From assembly GCA_037968475.1 (NCBI GenBank), contig JBBKVO010000018.1:186001-250000 (forward strand): a stretch of DNA of 64,000 bases. Reading direction: 5' to 3'. The translations under genes and the position numbers were made by a program. Below are positions 1 to 9,126 of the stretch, piece by piece (the first letter of the stretch is position 1; each line of letters opens with the position of its first letter). The stretch is from SB11 sp037968475 (lineage in GTDB: Bacteria > Bacteroidota > Bacteroidia > UBA8524). The notes under the pieces are model-generated. The model was not told the origin of the DNA, made no database searches, and saw nothing but the letters and a program-made list of their open reading frames with translations.

Positions 1-1
1 T

Positions 2-622
2 GAGGATGATCTCTTTACTTGGGATAGGTATATAAGTGATGATACTCATAACATTATTTTACTGGGTAATTACGAGCGGTTTGCTTATGGTTTCGTTAAC
101 ACTAAAGCTTACTTGGCCATTAAAGATGGTAAACGTTTTAGATTGTGGGACTTTTCGCCTTTTGTAGGCGAGTTTACAACAATTAAATTTGGAGATTTTG
201 TCAGCCTAAATAAAAAAAATCTACTATGTGTGTTGGGTTCATTTTTCACATCATGGTCACTGATGAATCCCTATGCAGGAAGTTTTAATAGTGAATACGA
301 AACGTTGATACTGTTTGATACCTCTAAAAACGAAGTAGTTTTTAGCAAAACCTTTAGCTACTACGAAGATCGAGTGAAAGATGACGATAAGTTAGAACGA
401 TATAGAAACGAAGAAGGTTTTGAATTAGATTCAAATGACTATGAATACCAGTGGTTCAACTATCGTTATATATTCAAAAAAGATAAAATAGAGTTTTACA
501 AGATTGACGAAAAACCAACAACTTATCTTGAACAAGAAGAAGTTACAGGCAAAAAACCTACGTTTTATTTTACTTACAAGGGTAAAAACAAAAAATGGGT
601 GAAGAAAATCCCCACCCATTAA
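2..622 (+). CDS. Hypothetical protein, 5' end outside the window
   Basis: The frame is open from the left edge to a TAA at 620-622, giving about 206 C-terminal residues; the true start lies upstream of the window. An in-frame TTG at 113 is probably internal, because the preceding codons read as ordinary protein. The sequence is rich in aromatic and charged residues (many Y, F, W, K, D) with no recognisable catalytic motif, and no membrane segment is evident. I do not recognise the family. It is convergent with lepA, 21 bases away. Confidence 0.7.
   Translation, partial: EDDLFTWDRYISDDTHNIILLGNYERFAYGFVNTKAYLAIKDGKRFRLWDFSPFVGEFTTIKFGDFVSLNKKNLLCVLGSFFTSWSLMNPYAGSFNSEYETLILFDTSKNEVVFSKTFSYYEDRVKDDDKLERYRNEEGFELDSNDYEYQWFNYRYIFKKDKIEFYKIDEKPTTYLEQEEVTGKKPTFYFTYKGKNKKWVKKIPTH
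594..620. terminator. Hairpin at the convergent gene ends
   Basis: A perfect 8-bp inverted repeat (AATGGGTG at 594-601, CACCCATT at 613-620, 11-nt loop) spans the last codons of the first gene and abuts its stop. It is preceded by an A-run, so on the minus strand, the lepA direction, the stem is followed by a T-run. Position between convergent genes suggests a shared terminator; this is inferred from structure only. Confidence 0.4.
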
Positions 623-643
623 TTTATACGTTAGTTTAAAATA

Positions 644-2431
644 CTACTCAATTTTTAGCACCGCCATAAATGCTTGTTGAGGCACCTCAACATTACCTAC
701 TTGGCGCATACGTTTTTTACCTTTTTTCTGTTTCTCAAGCAGTTTACGCTTACGGCTTATATCACCACCATAACATTTGGCAGTAACATCTTTACGTAAC
801 GCCGATATACTTTCGCGAGCAATAATTTTAGCCCCAATACCTGCTTGTATAGCAATCTCAAACTGTTGTCTTGGGATAAGTTCTTTCAGTTTCTCACAAA
901 TCTTTTTGCCCCACTCGTAAGCACGATCGCGGTGTATAACTGCTGATAGCGCATCAACAGGTTCTTTATTCAAAAATATATCCAACTTCACTAAGCTCGA
1001 TTCTCTGTAGTCTACCGGATGGTAATCCAAAGAAGCATACCCTTTAGAAACTGTTTTTAGTTTATCGTAAAAATCAAACACCACCTCAGCCATAGGTATT
1101 TCAAAATTCAACTCAACACGCGAAGTGGTAAGATATATTTGATTTTTTAGTATGCCCCTACGACCTAAGCATAACGACATTACCGAGCCTACATAATCAA
1201 TACTGGTAATAATTTGTATTAACACAAAAGGTTCTTCTACCCTATCCAATTTTGATGGGTCGGGCAAATCGCTTGGGTTGTTTACTATTATCACCTCATC
1301 TTTTGTGGTATAAGCGTGGTACGATACGTTGGGTACAGTAGTGATTACCGTCATATCAAACTCACGTTCCAAACGCTCTTGTATAATCTCCATGTGTAGC
1401 ATACCTAAAAAGCCGCAACGGAAACCAAAGCCCAAAGCTGCTGATGATTCAGGTTCAAACACTAACGAAGCATCGTTTAGTTGCAGCTTGTACATACTTT
1501 CGCGCAACTCTTCAAAATCTTCTGTATCAACAGGGTATATACCTGCAAACACCATTGGTTTTACGTCTTCAAAACCACGTATAGCTTCTTTGGTAGGATT
1601 TGATGGTGTGGTAATGGTATCACCTACTTTCACCTCACGCGCTTCTTTTACGCCTGAGATTATATAACCAACATCACCTGTTCTTACTTCTTTGCGAGGC
1701 TCTTTTTCTAAGCGAAGTACACCTATTTCTTCGGCATTATATTCTTTTGCCGTATTCATAAATTTCACCTTCTCACCGCTTTTCATCACGCCATCAACTA
1801 CTTTAAAGTAACCGATTACACCACGAAACGAATTAAAAACAGAATCGAATACCAATGCTTTAAGAGGTGCATCAGGGTTACCTTTTGGCGCATGTATACG
1901 GTTTATAATAGCACTCAATATCTCAGGGATACCCATGCCCGTTTTACCACTGGCAGGTATTATATCTTCATCATTACACCCAATAAGCTCAATAATTTGA
2001 TCTTTTACCTCTTCGGGCATAGCCCCCGGTAAATCCATTTTATTTAGTATCGGTATAATTTCAAGACCTTGGTCTAGTGCCAAATAAAGGTTTGATATCG
2101 TTTGAGCTTGAATTCCCTGCGCAGCATCAACAATCAGCAATGCGCCTTCGCAGGCAGCTATTGAGCGTGATACTTCGTATGAAAAATCAACGTGCCCGGG
2201 GGTATCAATAAGATTAAGCGTATATTTTTTACCTTCATACAAATAGTCCATTTGTATGGCGTGGCTTTTAATAGTTATACCACGTTCGCGTTCCAAATCC
2301 ATATCATCAAGCACTTGTGCTTGCATCTTACGGGCGGTAACAGTTTGTGTAAATTCTAGCAACCTATCGGCCAAAGTACTCTTGCCGTGGTCTATATGTG
2401 CGATGATGCAAAAATTGCGTATGTGCTCCAT
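644..2431 (-). CDS. lepA: Elongation factor 4 (LepA), translational GTPase
   Basis: 595 aa, the usual LepA length. LepA is a ribosome-bound GTPase related to EF-G. All G motifs are visible: AHIDHGKST (residues 10-18), RGITI, DTPGHVD and NKMD. The LepA-specific C-terminal region ends in basic GKKRMRQVGNVEVPQQAF. The frame extends upstream to 2458, but a TAnnTTTG promoter element at 2446-2439 lies between that start and ATG 2431, and MEHIRNFCIIAHIDHGKS is the standard N-terminus, so ATG 2431 is chosen. No operon partner is evident. Confidence 0.97.
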   Translation of the reverse strand: MEHIRNFCIIAHIDHGKSTLADRLLEFTQTVTARKMQAQVLDDMDLERERGITIKSHAIQMDYLYEGKKYTLNLIDTPGHVDFSYEVSRSIAACEGALLIVDAAQGIQAQTISNLYLALDQGLEIIPILNKMDLPGAMPEEVKDQIIELIGCNDEDIIPASGKTGMGIPEILSAIINRIHAPKGNPDAPLKALVFDSVFNSFRGVIGYFKVVDGVMKSGEKVKFMNTAKEYNAEEIGVLRLEKEPRKEVRTGDVGYIISGVKEAREVKVGDTITTPSNPTKEAIRGFEDVKPMVFAGIYPVDTEDFEELRESMYKLQLNDASLVFEPESSAALGFGFRCGFLGMLHMEIIQERLEREFDMTVITTVPNVSYHAYTTKDEVIIVNNPSDLPDPSKLDRVEEPFVLIQIITSIDYVGSVMSLCLGRRGILKNQIYLTTSRVELNFEIPMAEVVFDFYDKLKTVSKGYASLDYHPVDYRESSLVKLDIFLNKEPVDALSAVIHRDRAYEWGKKICEKLKELIPRQQFEIAIQAGIGAKIIARESISALRKDVTAKCYGGDISRKRKLLEKQKKGKKRMRQVGNVEVPQQAFMAVLKIE

Positions 2432-2438
2432 GAAAGCG

Positions 2439-2446
2439 CAAAAATA
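2439..2446 (-). promoter_or_regulatory. Putative -7 element of lepA promoter
   Basis: On the minus strand TATTTTTG matches the Bacteroidota -7 consensus TAnnTTTG and ends 7 nt before the ATG at 2431, implying a very short 5' leader. A clear -33 TTTG at the usual spacing is not seen. Confidence 0.4.
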
Positions 2447-2506
2447 GGCTTTAAGCAAATATGTTTAGCGATTGCTAAATAAAAAACATGAAATGAGGAA
2501 AGAAAA

Positions 2507-2875
2507 TTAGTTTTTGGTAATCTTTTTTGAGTGGGTATATGATGTCCCATCGGCGGCAGTAGTGGTAACTTCCATAAAATAGAAGCCATTAGGCATATCG
2601 CGCAAATCTATTTTAAATGAGCTAGTAAGCCCGTTTAAGTCTTCTTTAACAGTGGGAACCATTTCCTGACCTAATAGATTTACTATTTTAACCTCTACTT
2701 TGGTGTAGTTAGTAGATACCAACTGAATTTCTACAGTTAACTCAGAGGTAACGGGGTTAGGGAAAGATTTAATTATAGGAGCTTTATCACCAGGTCCAGA
2801 AACAGGAGTATTACCTGCTAGAGCAGCAGCGCTAAAGGTCAAAATTACAAGTATACTAAGTAGAAGTTTTTTCAT
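2507..2875 (-). CDS. Small secreted protein consisting mainly of a T9SS type A sorting domain
   Basis: 122 aa. Residues 1-20 form a signal peptide (MKKLLLSILVILTFSAAALA). After a short linker, nearly the whole mature protein is a T9SS C-terminal domain: FPNPVTSELTVEI, then NLLGQEMVP, then GFYFMEVTT and a basic end. In T9SS cargo this domain directs export through the outer membrane and cell-surface attachment and normally follows a large functional module, which is absent here. The protein is therefore either a minimal cargo, a remnant of a larger gene, or a small surface protein. It stands alone between lepA and tsaC. Confidence 0.8.
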   Translation of the reverse strand: MKKLLLSILVILTFSAAALAGNTPVSGPGDKAPIIKSFPNPVTSELTVEIQLVSTNYTKVEVKIVNLLGQEMVPTVKEDLNGLTSSFKIDLRDMPNGFYFMEVTTTAADGTSYTHSKKITKN

Positions 2876-2956
2876 TCAATATTGCAAATTTATATATTTC
2901 CTTTAAAATACCATGCCAAATTTGTTTTGGTAACAAAATTTTAACATTATTTTTTT

Positions 2957-3913
2957 TTACAGTCGATGGGCAGCACGTTTCAACCTATCGTTAATAGCTC
3001 GCCCTAATCCTACATCAGGCATTGGTTCTGCTAATATTAACTGTAAATCCTTTTTATCCAAGATACGCATAGATGCAAAAATGTTGCTCGCTGCTTCCTC
3101 TAAATTTCCACTTTTTGATAGTTGTATTTGTTGATAATGGGGCAACCATTCTACTTTTTGCGATAGGGTTATTGCCCCGATACCATTAACTTGTTTATAA
3201 TCAGATTGATTAAAATTTATCTCTCCCACAATAAATTTTGTTTTGGGAGCATAATGACTATCGGTTTGACCAGGTGCTTGAGGGTTTGAGTGCTGGTTTA
3301 TATCAACATCAAAATCACCTAAAATTTGTTTTAGTTTTTCAAGCGATGTGCCGCCAAGTCGCAACACTACAGGTTTTACTTTTGCAAACGATATTATGGT
3401 AGATTCTATACCCACACTGCACGCACCTCCATCCAATATATAAGGTATTGCTTCACCCAATTGGTCTTCAACGTGTTGTGCTGTTGTTGGGCTAACATAA
3501 CCAAAGGGATTGGCACTGGGTGCTGCCACAGGAAAGTTTAGTTGAGCCAATAGCTGCAATGTAAGGGGATGATTGGGTATTCTAACCGCTACTGTGGGGT
3601 TGCCAGCTGTTACCAAATCGGGTATTATGGTTTTCTTTTTTAATACTATTGTAAGTGGCCCCGGCCAAAAAGCCTGTGCAGCTTGTTTTGCCAATGGGGG
3701 TATTTCCTCCACCCAATCCTCAATTTTTTCAAGGCTATTGGTGTGTACTATGAGGGGGTCGAAAAAAGGGCGGTTTTTTACCTTAAATATTTGCGCCACT
3801 GCCTTTGCATCAAAAGCATTGGCAGCTAAGCCATATACAGTTTCGGTAGGTATAGCCACTACCTCTCCACTTTGCAGCAATTGTGCTGCTTTGCCAATAT
3901 CAGTGCCTATCAA
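2957..3913 (-). CDS. tsaC: L-threonylcarbamoyladenylate synthase (Sua5/YrdC family)
   Basis: 318 aa. Makes threonylcarbamoyl-AMP from threonine, bicarbonate and ATP, the first step of t6A37 tRNA modification. The YrdC domain occupies about residues 1-200, with IPTETVYGLAANA near the N-terminus, the KVKNRPFFDPLIVH basic motif, and PSANPFGYVSPT. A C-terminal Sua5 domain (about 225-318) makes this the long Sua5 form rather than the short TsaC. It starts 33 bases after the stop of the upstream response-regulator gene on the same strand, so the two may be co-transcribed. Confidence 0.93.
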   Translation of the reverse strand: MIGTDIGKAAQLLQSGEVVAIPTETVYGLAANAFDAKAVAQIFKVKNRPFFDPLIVHTNSLEKIEDWVEEIPPLAKQAAQAFWPGPLTIVLKKKTIIPDLVTAGNPTVAVRIPNHPLTLQLLAQLNFPVAAPSANPFGYVSPTTAQHVEDQLGEAIPYILDGGACSVGIESTIISFAKVKPVVLRLGGTSLEKLKQILGDFDVDINQHSNPQAPGQTDSHYAPKTKFIVGEINFNQSDYKQVNGIGAITLSQKVEWLPHYQQIQLSKSGNLEEAASNIFASMRILDKKDLQLILAEPMPDVGLGRAINDRLKRAAHRL

Positions 3914-3946
3914 TACGGTAATCAGTTTTGATTATCAGCCAAAAAC

Positions 3947-5311
3947 CTAGTTTTCAACGCCTTCGCGTTTCAATCCAAATTTTTCTATTTTATTGTAAAG
4001 GTGGCTGCGTTGTATATCTATCTCAGTAGCTGTTTTGGCTATATTCCAAGCATTCTTTTTCAGTTTTTCTTCAATAAAACACTTCTCTGCATAGTCTTTA
4101 AACTCCTGAAAACGATCAAATTTCTCAAATATAGATTTTCCGCTTCCTGCCCTTCCTGGGTTGGCGTAGTTTACAACATCTTGGTCTGTAATTTTAGCAT
4201 CGCTAAGTATCACCAAACGTTCAACCACGTTGCGCAGCTCGCGTATGTTTCCTGTCCACTCAATAGCTTTTAAGGCTTCAAGGGCGGCAGGCGTAAAGTT
4301 CTTTTTAGGGAAACCGTTATCCTCACAAATTTCTTTCAAAAACTTGTCTGATATAAGAGGGATATCTTCTAAACGTTCGTTTAGTGTAGGCACATGTATA
4401 AGTATTACACTAAGGCGATGGTATAAATCGAGGCGGAAATTGCCCAAATCTATTTCCTTCAATAGGTCTTTATTGGTAGCTGCTATTACACGTACGTTAA
4501 CGCTAATTTCTTTATCGCCACCTACACGGGCTATTTTACCTTCTTGCAAGGCACGCAATACTTTGGCTTGTGCTGATAAGCCCATATCGCCGATTTCATC
4601 TAAAAACAGCGTGCCTCCATTGGCTTGTTCAAACTTGCCTATGCGTTGTTTAACTGCTGATGTAAATGAGCCTTTTTCGTGTCCAAACAATTCGCTCTCT
4701 ATTAATTCGGAAGGAATTGCAGCACAGTTTACTTCTATAAGTGGTGCATTGGCACGATTACTTTTTTCGTGTATCCAACGGGCTACCAGTTCTTTACCTG
4801 TTCCGTTTTCGCCTGTAATCAACACACGCGCCTCTGTTGGAGCCACTTTTTCAATAGTTTCCATTATTGATTTTATGGCGGGCGAATCGCCAATAATTTC
4901 ACGGGTTTTGGTTACCCTACGTTTAAGTATTTTGGTTTCTACCACCAATTTGTTTTTATCCACCGCATTACGAATGGTAATAAGCAAACGGTTTAAATCG
5001 GGCGGTTTTTGCAAAAAATCGTAAGCACCTTTTTTGGTAGCTTCTACTGCGGTTTCAATAGTTCCATGACCTGATATCATTATAAATGGAACATCGGGAG
5101 CTGTTTCGGCAGCTTTCTCCAACACTTCCATCCCATCCATTTTTGGCATTTTTATATCGCACAGCACCACATCAAAATCTTGGTTTTCCAGCTTCTCAAG
5201 ACCTTGCACGCCGTCGGCGGCTTCGTCTACCTTGTAGCCTTCATACTCAAGTATTTCCTTTAGGGTGTTGCGTATGCTCTTTTCGTCGTCAATTATCAGG
5301 ATGTTTGCCAT
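3947..5311 (-). CDS. Sigma-54-dependent response regulator, NtrC family
   Basis: 454 aa in three parts: receiver (about 1-120) with the acidic DDE pocket and phosphoacceptor Asp52 in LCDIKMPKMDG; AAA+ sigma-54 interaction domain with Walker A GENGTGKE, ESELFGHEKGSFTSA (GSFTSA in place of GAFTGA) and Walker B LFLDEIGDM; and a Fis-type C-terminal helix-turn-helix (TATEIDIQRSHLYNKIEKFG). It should activate sigma-54 promoters after phosphorylation. No histidine kinase lies beside it, so its partner is elsewhere. No matching -24/-12 promoter was recognised in the window, so the regulon cannot be named. Confidence 0.95.
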   Translation of the reverse strand: MANILIIDDEKSIRNTLKEILEYEGYKVDEAADGVQGLEKLENQDFDVVLCDIKMPKMDGMEVLEKAAETAPDVPFIMISGHGTIETAVEATKKGAYDFLQKPPDLNRLLITIRNAVDKNKLVVETKILKRRVTKTREIIGDSPAIKSIMETIEKVAPTEARVLITGENGTGKELVARWIHEKSNRANAPLIEVNCAAIPSELIESELFGHEKGSFTSAVKQRIGKFEQANGGTLFLDEIGDMGLSAQAKVLRALQEGKIARVGGDKEISVNVRVIAATNKDLLKEIDLGNFRLDLYHRLSVILIHVPTLNERLEDIPLISDKFLKEICEDNGFPKKNFTPAALEALKAIEWTGNIRELRNVVERLVILSDAKITDQDVVNYANPGRAGSGKSIFEKFDRFQEFKDYAEKCFIEEKLKKNAWNIAKTATEIDIQRSHLYNKIEKFGLKREGVEN

Positions 5312-5409
5312 AGTGTACTATTTTCAAGACGAAGGTATCAAACTTTATGATAAATTTCACAGAAAGATTGCTGTGGTGGATAACTGATAGGGTATTTGAT
5401 TGAAAAAAG

Positions 5410-5822
5410 AAAAAAGCAGAAGAGTAAGCCGGGTTCTGTTCCTCCCCCCGAATAAATTCGGAACGGGACTGCCTGTCATTTATCTGGTCTGCGGGTTGCC
5501 CCGCAGCTCTAGCAACCTACCCTCCCCAACAGGTACAAGTACCTTTGTCGCGGGAAGCTCCTACCCAAAATACATTGGGGTTGGGGTTTATTTGGTCTTA
5601 CATCTCATAAGGTTTACCCCACAACACTATCACTAATGCTGTGCGTGGGCTCTTACACCACGTTTTCACCCTTACCTCCTCGCCTACACGTAGGCATGGG
5701 GCGGTTATTTTCTGTGGCACTTTCTGTACGTTACCGCACCTTGCCGTTAACAAGTATGATTCCCTATGCTGCCCGGACTTTCCTCTCCGCCAAATAGGCG
5801 AAGCGACAAGCCTTTCTGCTTT
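5410..5822 (-). ncRNA. rnpB: RNase P RNA (bacterial type A)
   Basis: Catalytic RNA that cleaves 5' leaders from pre-tRNA. On the minus strand the 5' region carries GAGGAAAGTCCGGGC (from 5785 down) and the 3' region carries ACAGAACCCGGCTTACT (5439-5423), the two most conserved bacterial RNase P signatures. The ends are set by a P1 helix: AAAGCAGAA (5822-5814) pairs with TTCTGCTTT (5421-5413), followed directly by a T-rich run that probably terminates transcription. Length is about 410 nt. Open frames across this interval are spurious. Confidence 0.95.
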
Positions 5823-5852
5823 GCTGCAAAATTACAATTAAAAATTTGCTGT

Positions 5853-7967
5853 TTATTGATTAATACCTAAAAGGTAATTGTATACCTCGTCTTGTGAGCG
5901 GACAACTGGTAGCGAGAAGGTGCGGAAAGTATTATCTCCTCCCCCATCTATTACACGGGCTTTTACATTATCGCGCCATTGTATCTCTAATATCTCTTTA
6001 ATAGTGTTATATACTGCCGTATCGTATATAGGAAAGGCTACTTCAATTCTACGGTCGAGGTTACGTCCCATCCAATCGGCTGATGATAAGAACATTTTTT
6101 CTGCTCCATCATTACAAAATGCATAGGCACGGGTATGCTCTAAATACTTATCTATTATGCTTATTACTTCTATATTGGCACTAACTCCTTTTTTGTTGGG
6201 CACTAGACAGCAAATACCGCGTACAATTAGGCGTATTTTAACGCCTGCATCACTAGCCTCGTACAGTTTTTCTATCATTTTCTCGTCAACAAGGCTATTC
6301 ATTTTAGCCAATATCCACGCGGGTTTACCTTTTTTTGCATTTCTAATCTCTACATCTATTAAATGTAAAAACTCATCCTTCATATAAAAAGGGGCTACCA
6401 ATAAATGCTTAAATTTATAGTTGATGCGCGGGAAATTATTAATAAAGCTAAATACCTTAACAGCCTCTGATGTAAGGCGTTTATCAGCAGTTAGTATTCC
6501 CATATCACAATACAGGCGCGAGGTTACACCGTTGTAATTACCTGTTGAAAAGTGGGCGTAATGTGTAGTGCGGTTATTTTCTTTGCGATATATAAGGCAC
6601 ACTTTTGAGTGTATTTTGTGGCTGGGTTTGCCAAAAACCACCTTTGCTCCTTCTTCTTGTAGTCGTTGTGTCCAGTATAGGTTGGCTTCCTCGTCAAAAC
6701 GAGCTTGCAGTTCTATAACAGCTGTAACTTCCTTCCCATTTTTTACTGCGTTTATTAATGCGTTTACAATGTTACTATGGCTGGCTACACGATACAGGGT
6801 TATTTTTATGGCATATACCCCGGGGTCAATAGCCGCTTCGCGTAGCATACGAATCAAATAATCGAACGAATGATAAGGATGACAAAGCAAAATATCTTTT
6901 TCGCGAATAGTATCAAACATAATTTTTGCTTGCTCTATTCGCCTTATAGGTAAAGGACTTTGGCTCGGATATTTTAGTTTTTCTAAGCCGTTTGTAGGAA
7001 ATTTTCCGAAATCTTTAAAGTTGTGGTAGCGGCTACCTGGTATAATACCCGGTAGCGATATGCGCATTTTCTTTTTAATAAACTCAAGCATATCCTCAGG
7101 CATTTCCCTATCGTATATAAAACGTACGGGTATACCTCGGCGGCGTTCTTTCAGGCTTTTGCTTATTTTATCTATCAAACCTTCGGCTATTTCTGCGTCA
7201 GTATCAATCTCCAATTCTGCATCACGGGTTAGTTTCACAGTGTATGCCTCGTAGGTATCGTAGGGGAAACTATGAAAAATCTCGTCCAGAGAATTGCGTA
7301 TAATATCATCCAACAATATTATATAAGTGTTTTCATCGGTTTTTGGCAATACGTAAAAACGGCTTACTATTTCGTGCTGAGGTATTTCTATCAAAGCAAA
7401 TTTGTGGCGTATGCTGCCATCGGCTTTGCTCATTTTTACTGCTAAATAAATTGATTTATCGCGCAGAAAAGGAAATGCCCTTAAATGGTCTAATATGATG
7501 GGGAAAAGGGTAGATATTACTTCGGTTTTGAAGTATTTACGCAGCTCAGTTTTTTGAGTGTGGTTTAGCTGTGTTTCATTTACTATAAATACACTTTCTT
7601 TAGCTAGTTCTTCTTTAACCAGTTCGTATATCTCGTTATACTTATCTTGTTGCTGAACAACAATTTTTTGTATGGCTCGCAATAAGGCTTCACTTTCGGC
7701 CAAACCTTTTATTTTGTTTTTCTTTTGATACTCTAGTAGCCTGCGTACACTGGCAACACGCACCCTAAAAAACTCATCTAGGTTTGATGAGAATATAGAT
7801 AGGAATTTTAATTTCTCAAGCAAAGGCACATTAGGGTCTACAGCTTCTTGAAGTACCCGTTCGTTAAAAGATAACCAGCTAATCTCTCTATTTTTTAATA
7901 GCAACTGGTTCTTCTTTATAGGATTTATTACATACTTTACCTTTACAATTTTCTTCTTCTCTACCAT
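5853..7967 (-). CDS. ppk1: Polyphosphate kinase 1
   Basis: 704 aa, the normal PPK1 length. Reversibly polymerises the gamma phosphate of ATP into polyphosphate. The N-terminal region begins NREISWLSFNERVLQEA, typical of the family. The autophosphorylated His is in HKIHSKVCLIYR, the second active-site His in LEHTRAYAF, and HFSTGNYNG lies between. The start is 4 bases after the stop of the EEP-family gene, so the two are probably one operon. The stop is about 30 bases before the 5' end of rnpB on the same strand. Confidence 0.97.
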   Translation of the reverse strand: MVEKKKIVKVKYVINPIKKNQLLLKNREISWLSFNERVLQEAVDPNVPLLEKLKFLSIFSSNLDEFFRVRVASVRRLLEYQKKNKIKGLAESEALLRAIQKIVVQQQDKYNEIYELVKEELAKESVFIVNETQLNHTQKTELRKYFKTEVISTLFPIILDHLRAFPFLRDKSIYLAVKMSKADGSIRHKFALIEIPQHEIVSRFYVLPKTDENTYIILLDDIIRNSLDEIFHSFPYDTYEAYTVKLTRDAELEIDTDAEIAEGLIDKISKSLKERRRGIPVRFIYDREMPEDMLEFIKKKMRISLPGIIPGSRYHNFKDFGKFPTNGLEKLKYPSQSPLPIRRIEQAKIMFDTIREKDILLCHPYHSFDYLIRMLREAAIDPGVYAIKITLYRVASHSNIVNALINAVKNGKEVTAVIELQARFDEEANLYWTQRLQEEGAKVVFGKPSHKIHSKVCLIYRKENNRTTHYAHFSTGNYNGVTSRLYCDMGILTADKRLTSEAVKVFSFINNFPRINYKFKHLLVAPFYMKDEFLHLIDVEIRNAKKGKPAWILAKMNSLVDEKMIEKLYEASDAGVKIRLIVRGICCLVPNKKGVSANIEVISIIDKYLEHTRAYAFCNDGAEKMFLSSADWMGRNLDRRIEVAFPIYDTAVYNTIKEILEIQWRDNVKARVIDGGGDNTFRTFSLPVVRSQDEVYNYLLGINQ

Positions 7968-7971
7968 AGTA

Positions 7972-9003
7972 TTATTTTACCTCTATAGTAATGTATACAG
8001 GAAAATGGTCGCTATATCCTGCCAAATACTTACGTCCACCAAAAGTACGCATTGGAGCTCCTAAATATTTAGGTTCGGTTTGTTTCATCCATTCTTCGGC
8101 AAATATTCCTGCGCTTTCTTTTACATAGCGCAAACCATTTAGTTCACTTATAAGCCCTGTGCTCACTATTATTTGATCAAGCATATTCCAATCATCGCGG
8201 TATTTGTAGCTTCCCAAACCTTTGTTTTTTAAGGGGTACATCAAATTAAACAAACTAGCCGGTTGTTTAATTTCAGGGTTGGCAGCTTTCATTACTTTTA
8301 AAATACTGCTATCGGTAGGCTCGTCGTTAAAGTCGCCCATTATTAAAATATTGTCTTTAGCATCAACAGCCAGTAAAGAATCTACCAAATATCTAACCAC
8401 TTTTGCAGCAGCAACACGTTTGTACTCTGATTGTGCCTGACCTTCAGACCTAGAAGGGAAATGACACACAATAAACGCTATCGAATGCCCATCTATTTCA
8501 CTTTGCACCAACATTATATCTCTTGTGGGCGGAACGCTATCTGGCAAGGAAACATTTAGCGTTGTAAAGTTAACTTTATGCAATACACTCTTCTTATACA
8601 ACAAAGCGTTATCAATACCGCGTTGGTCTTTCGATTCAACATGAACAATGCCGTAGCCCATATTTTTTAATGCGGCGGTGTTTACTAAATCTTTCAATAC
8701 GCTTAAATTTTCAACCTCACACAATCCTAAAACATCAGGGCCATTACCGCCATTCATACTGCTAATTACCTTAGCAAGGTTGTCCAATTTGTTTTGGTAA
8801 CGTTCGGCACCCCATGTTCTATCCCCCTCTGGGGTAAATTCTTCATCAAATTTGTTGGGATCGTGTATGGTATCAAAAAGGTTTTCTACATTATAAAAAG
8901 CTACCATTACCTTATTCTTATCTTGCTGAGCTTGCAGGCTTATAGCTACTACGCAAAAAGATAATGTAAAAAAAATCAGCCCCTTTATATTTCGCATACG
9001 CAT
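7972..9003 (-). CDS. Secreted endonuclease/exonuclease/phosphatase family protein
   Basis: 343 aa with an N-terminal signal peptide (GLIFFTLSFCVVAISLQAQ). The EEP fold motifs are in order: FYNVENLFDT near the start, LCEVENL (metal-binding Glu), MGDFNDEPTD, and the C-terminal SDHFPVYI. Members are DNase I-like nucleases or phosphodiesterases; the substrate is not predictable here, and export to the periplasm or surface is inferred from the signal. It is followed by ppk1 after 4 bases, and is divergent from glmM. Confidence 0.88.
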   Translation of the reverse strand: MRMRNIKGLIFFTLSFCVVAISLQAQQDKNKVMVAFYNVENLFDTIHDPNKFDEEFTPEGDRTWGAERYQNKLDNLAKVISSMNGGNGPDVLGLCEVENLSVLKDLVNTAALKNMGYGIVHVESKDQRGIDNALLYKKSVLHKVNFTTLNVSLPDSVPPTRDIMLVQSEIDGHSIAFIVCHFPSRSEGQAQSEYKRVAAAKVVRYLVDSLLAVDAKDNILIMGDFNDEPTDSSILKVMKAANPEIKQPASLFNLMYPLKNKGLGSYKYRDDWNMLDQIIVSTGLISELNGLRYVKESAGIFAEEWMKQTEPKYLGAPMRTFGGRKYLAGYSDHFPVYITIEVK

Positions 9004-9126
9004 TGTTTTTATACTGGAATGCGAAAATACATTCTATGGGTGTAACTGTATGTTAAATTTTTAAAGGTTAAAAATGATGGGCGCGTTCGGATTGGTTTTA
9101 CTATTTTTGCACTCTTTTTAAAAATT

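Noticed and set aside
5400..5841. Open frames of 66-78 codons on the plus strand
   Set aside because: They lie inside rnpB, and conserved RNase P signatures on the minus strand explain the sequence.
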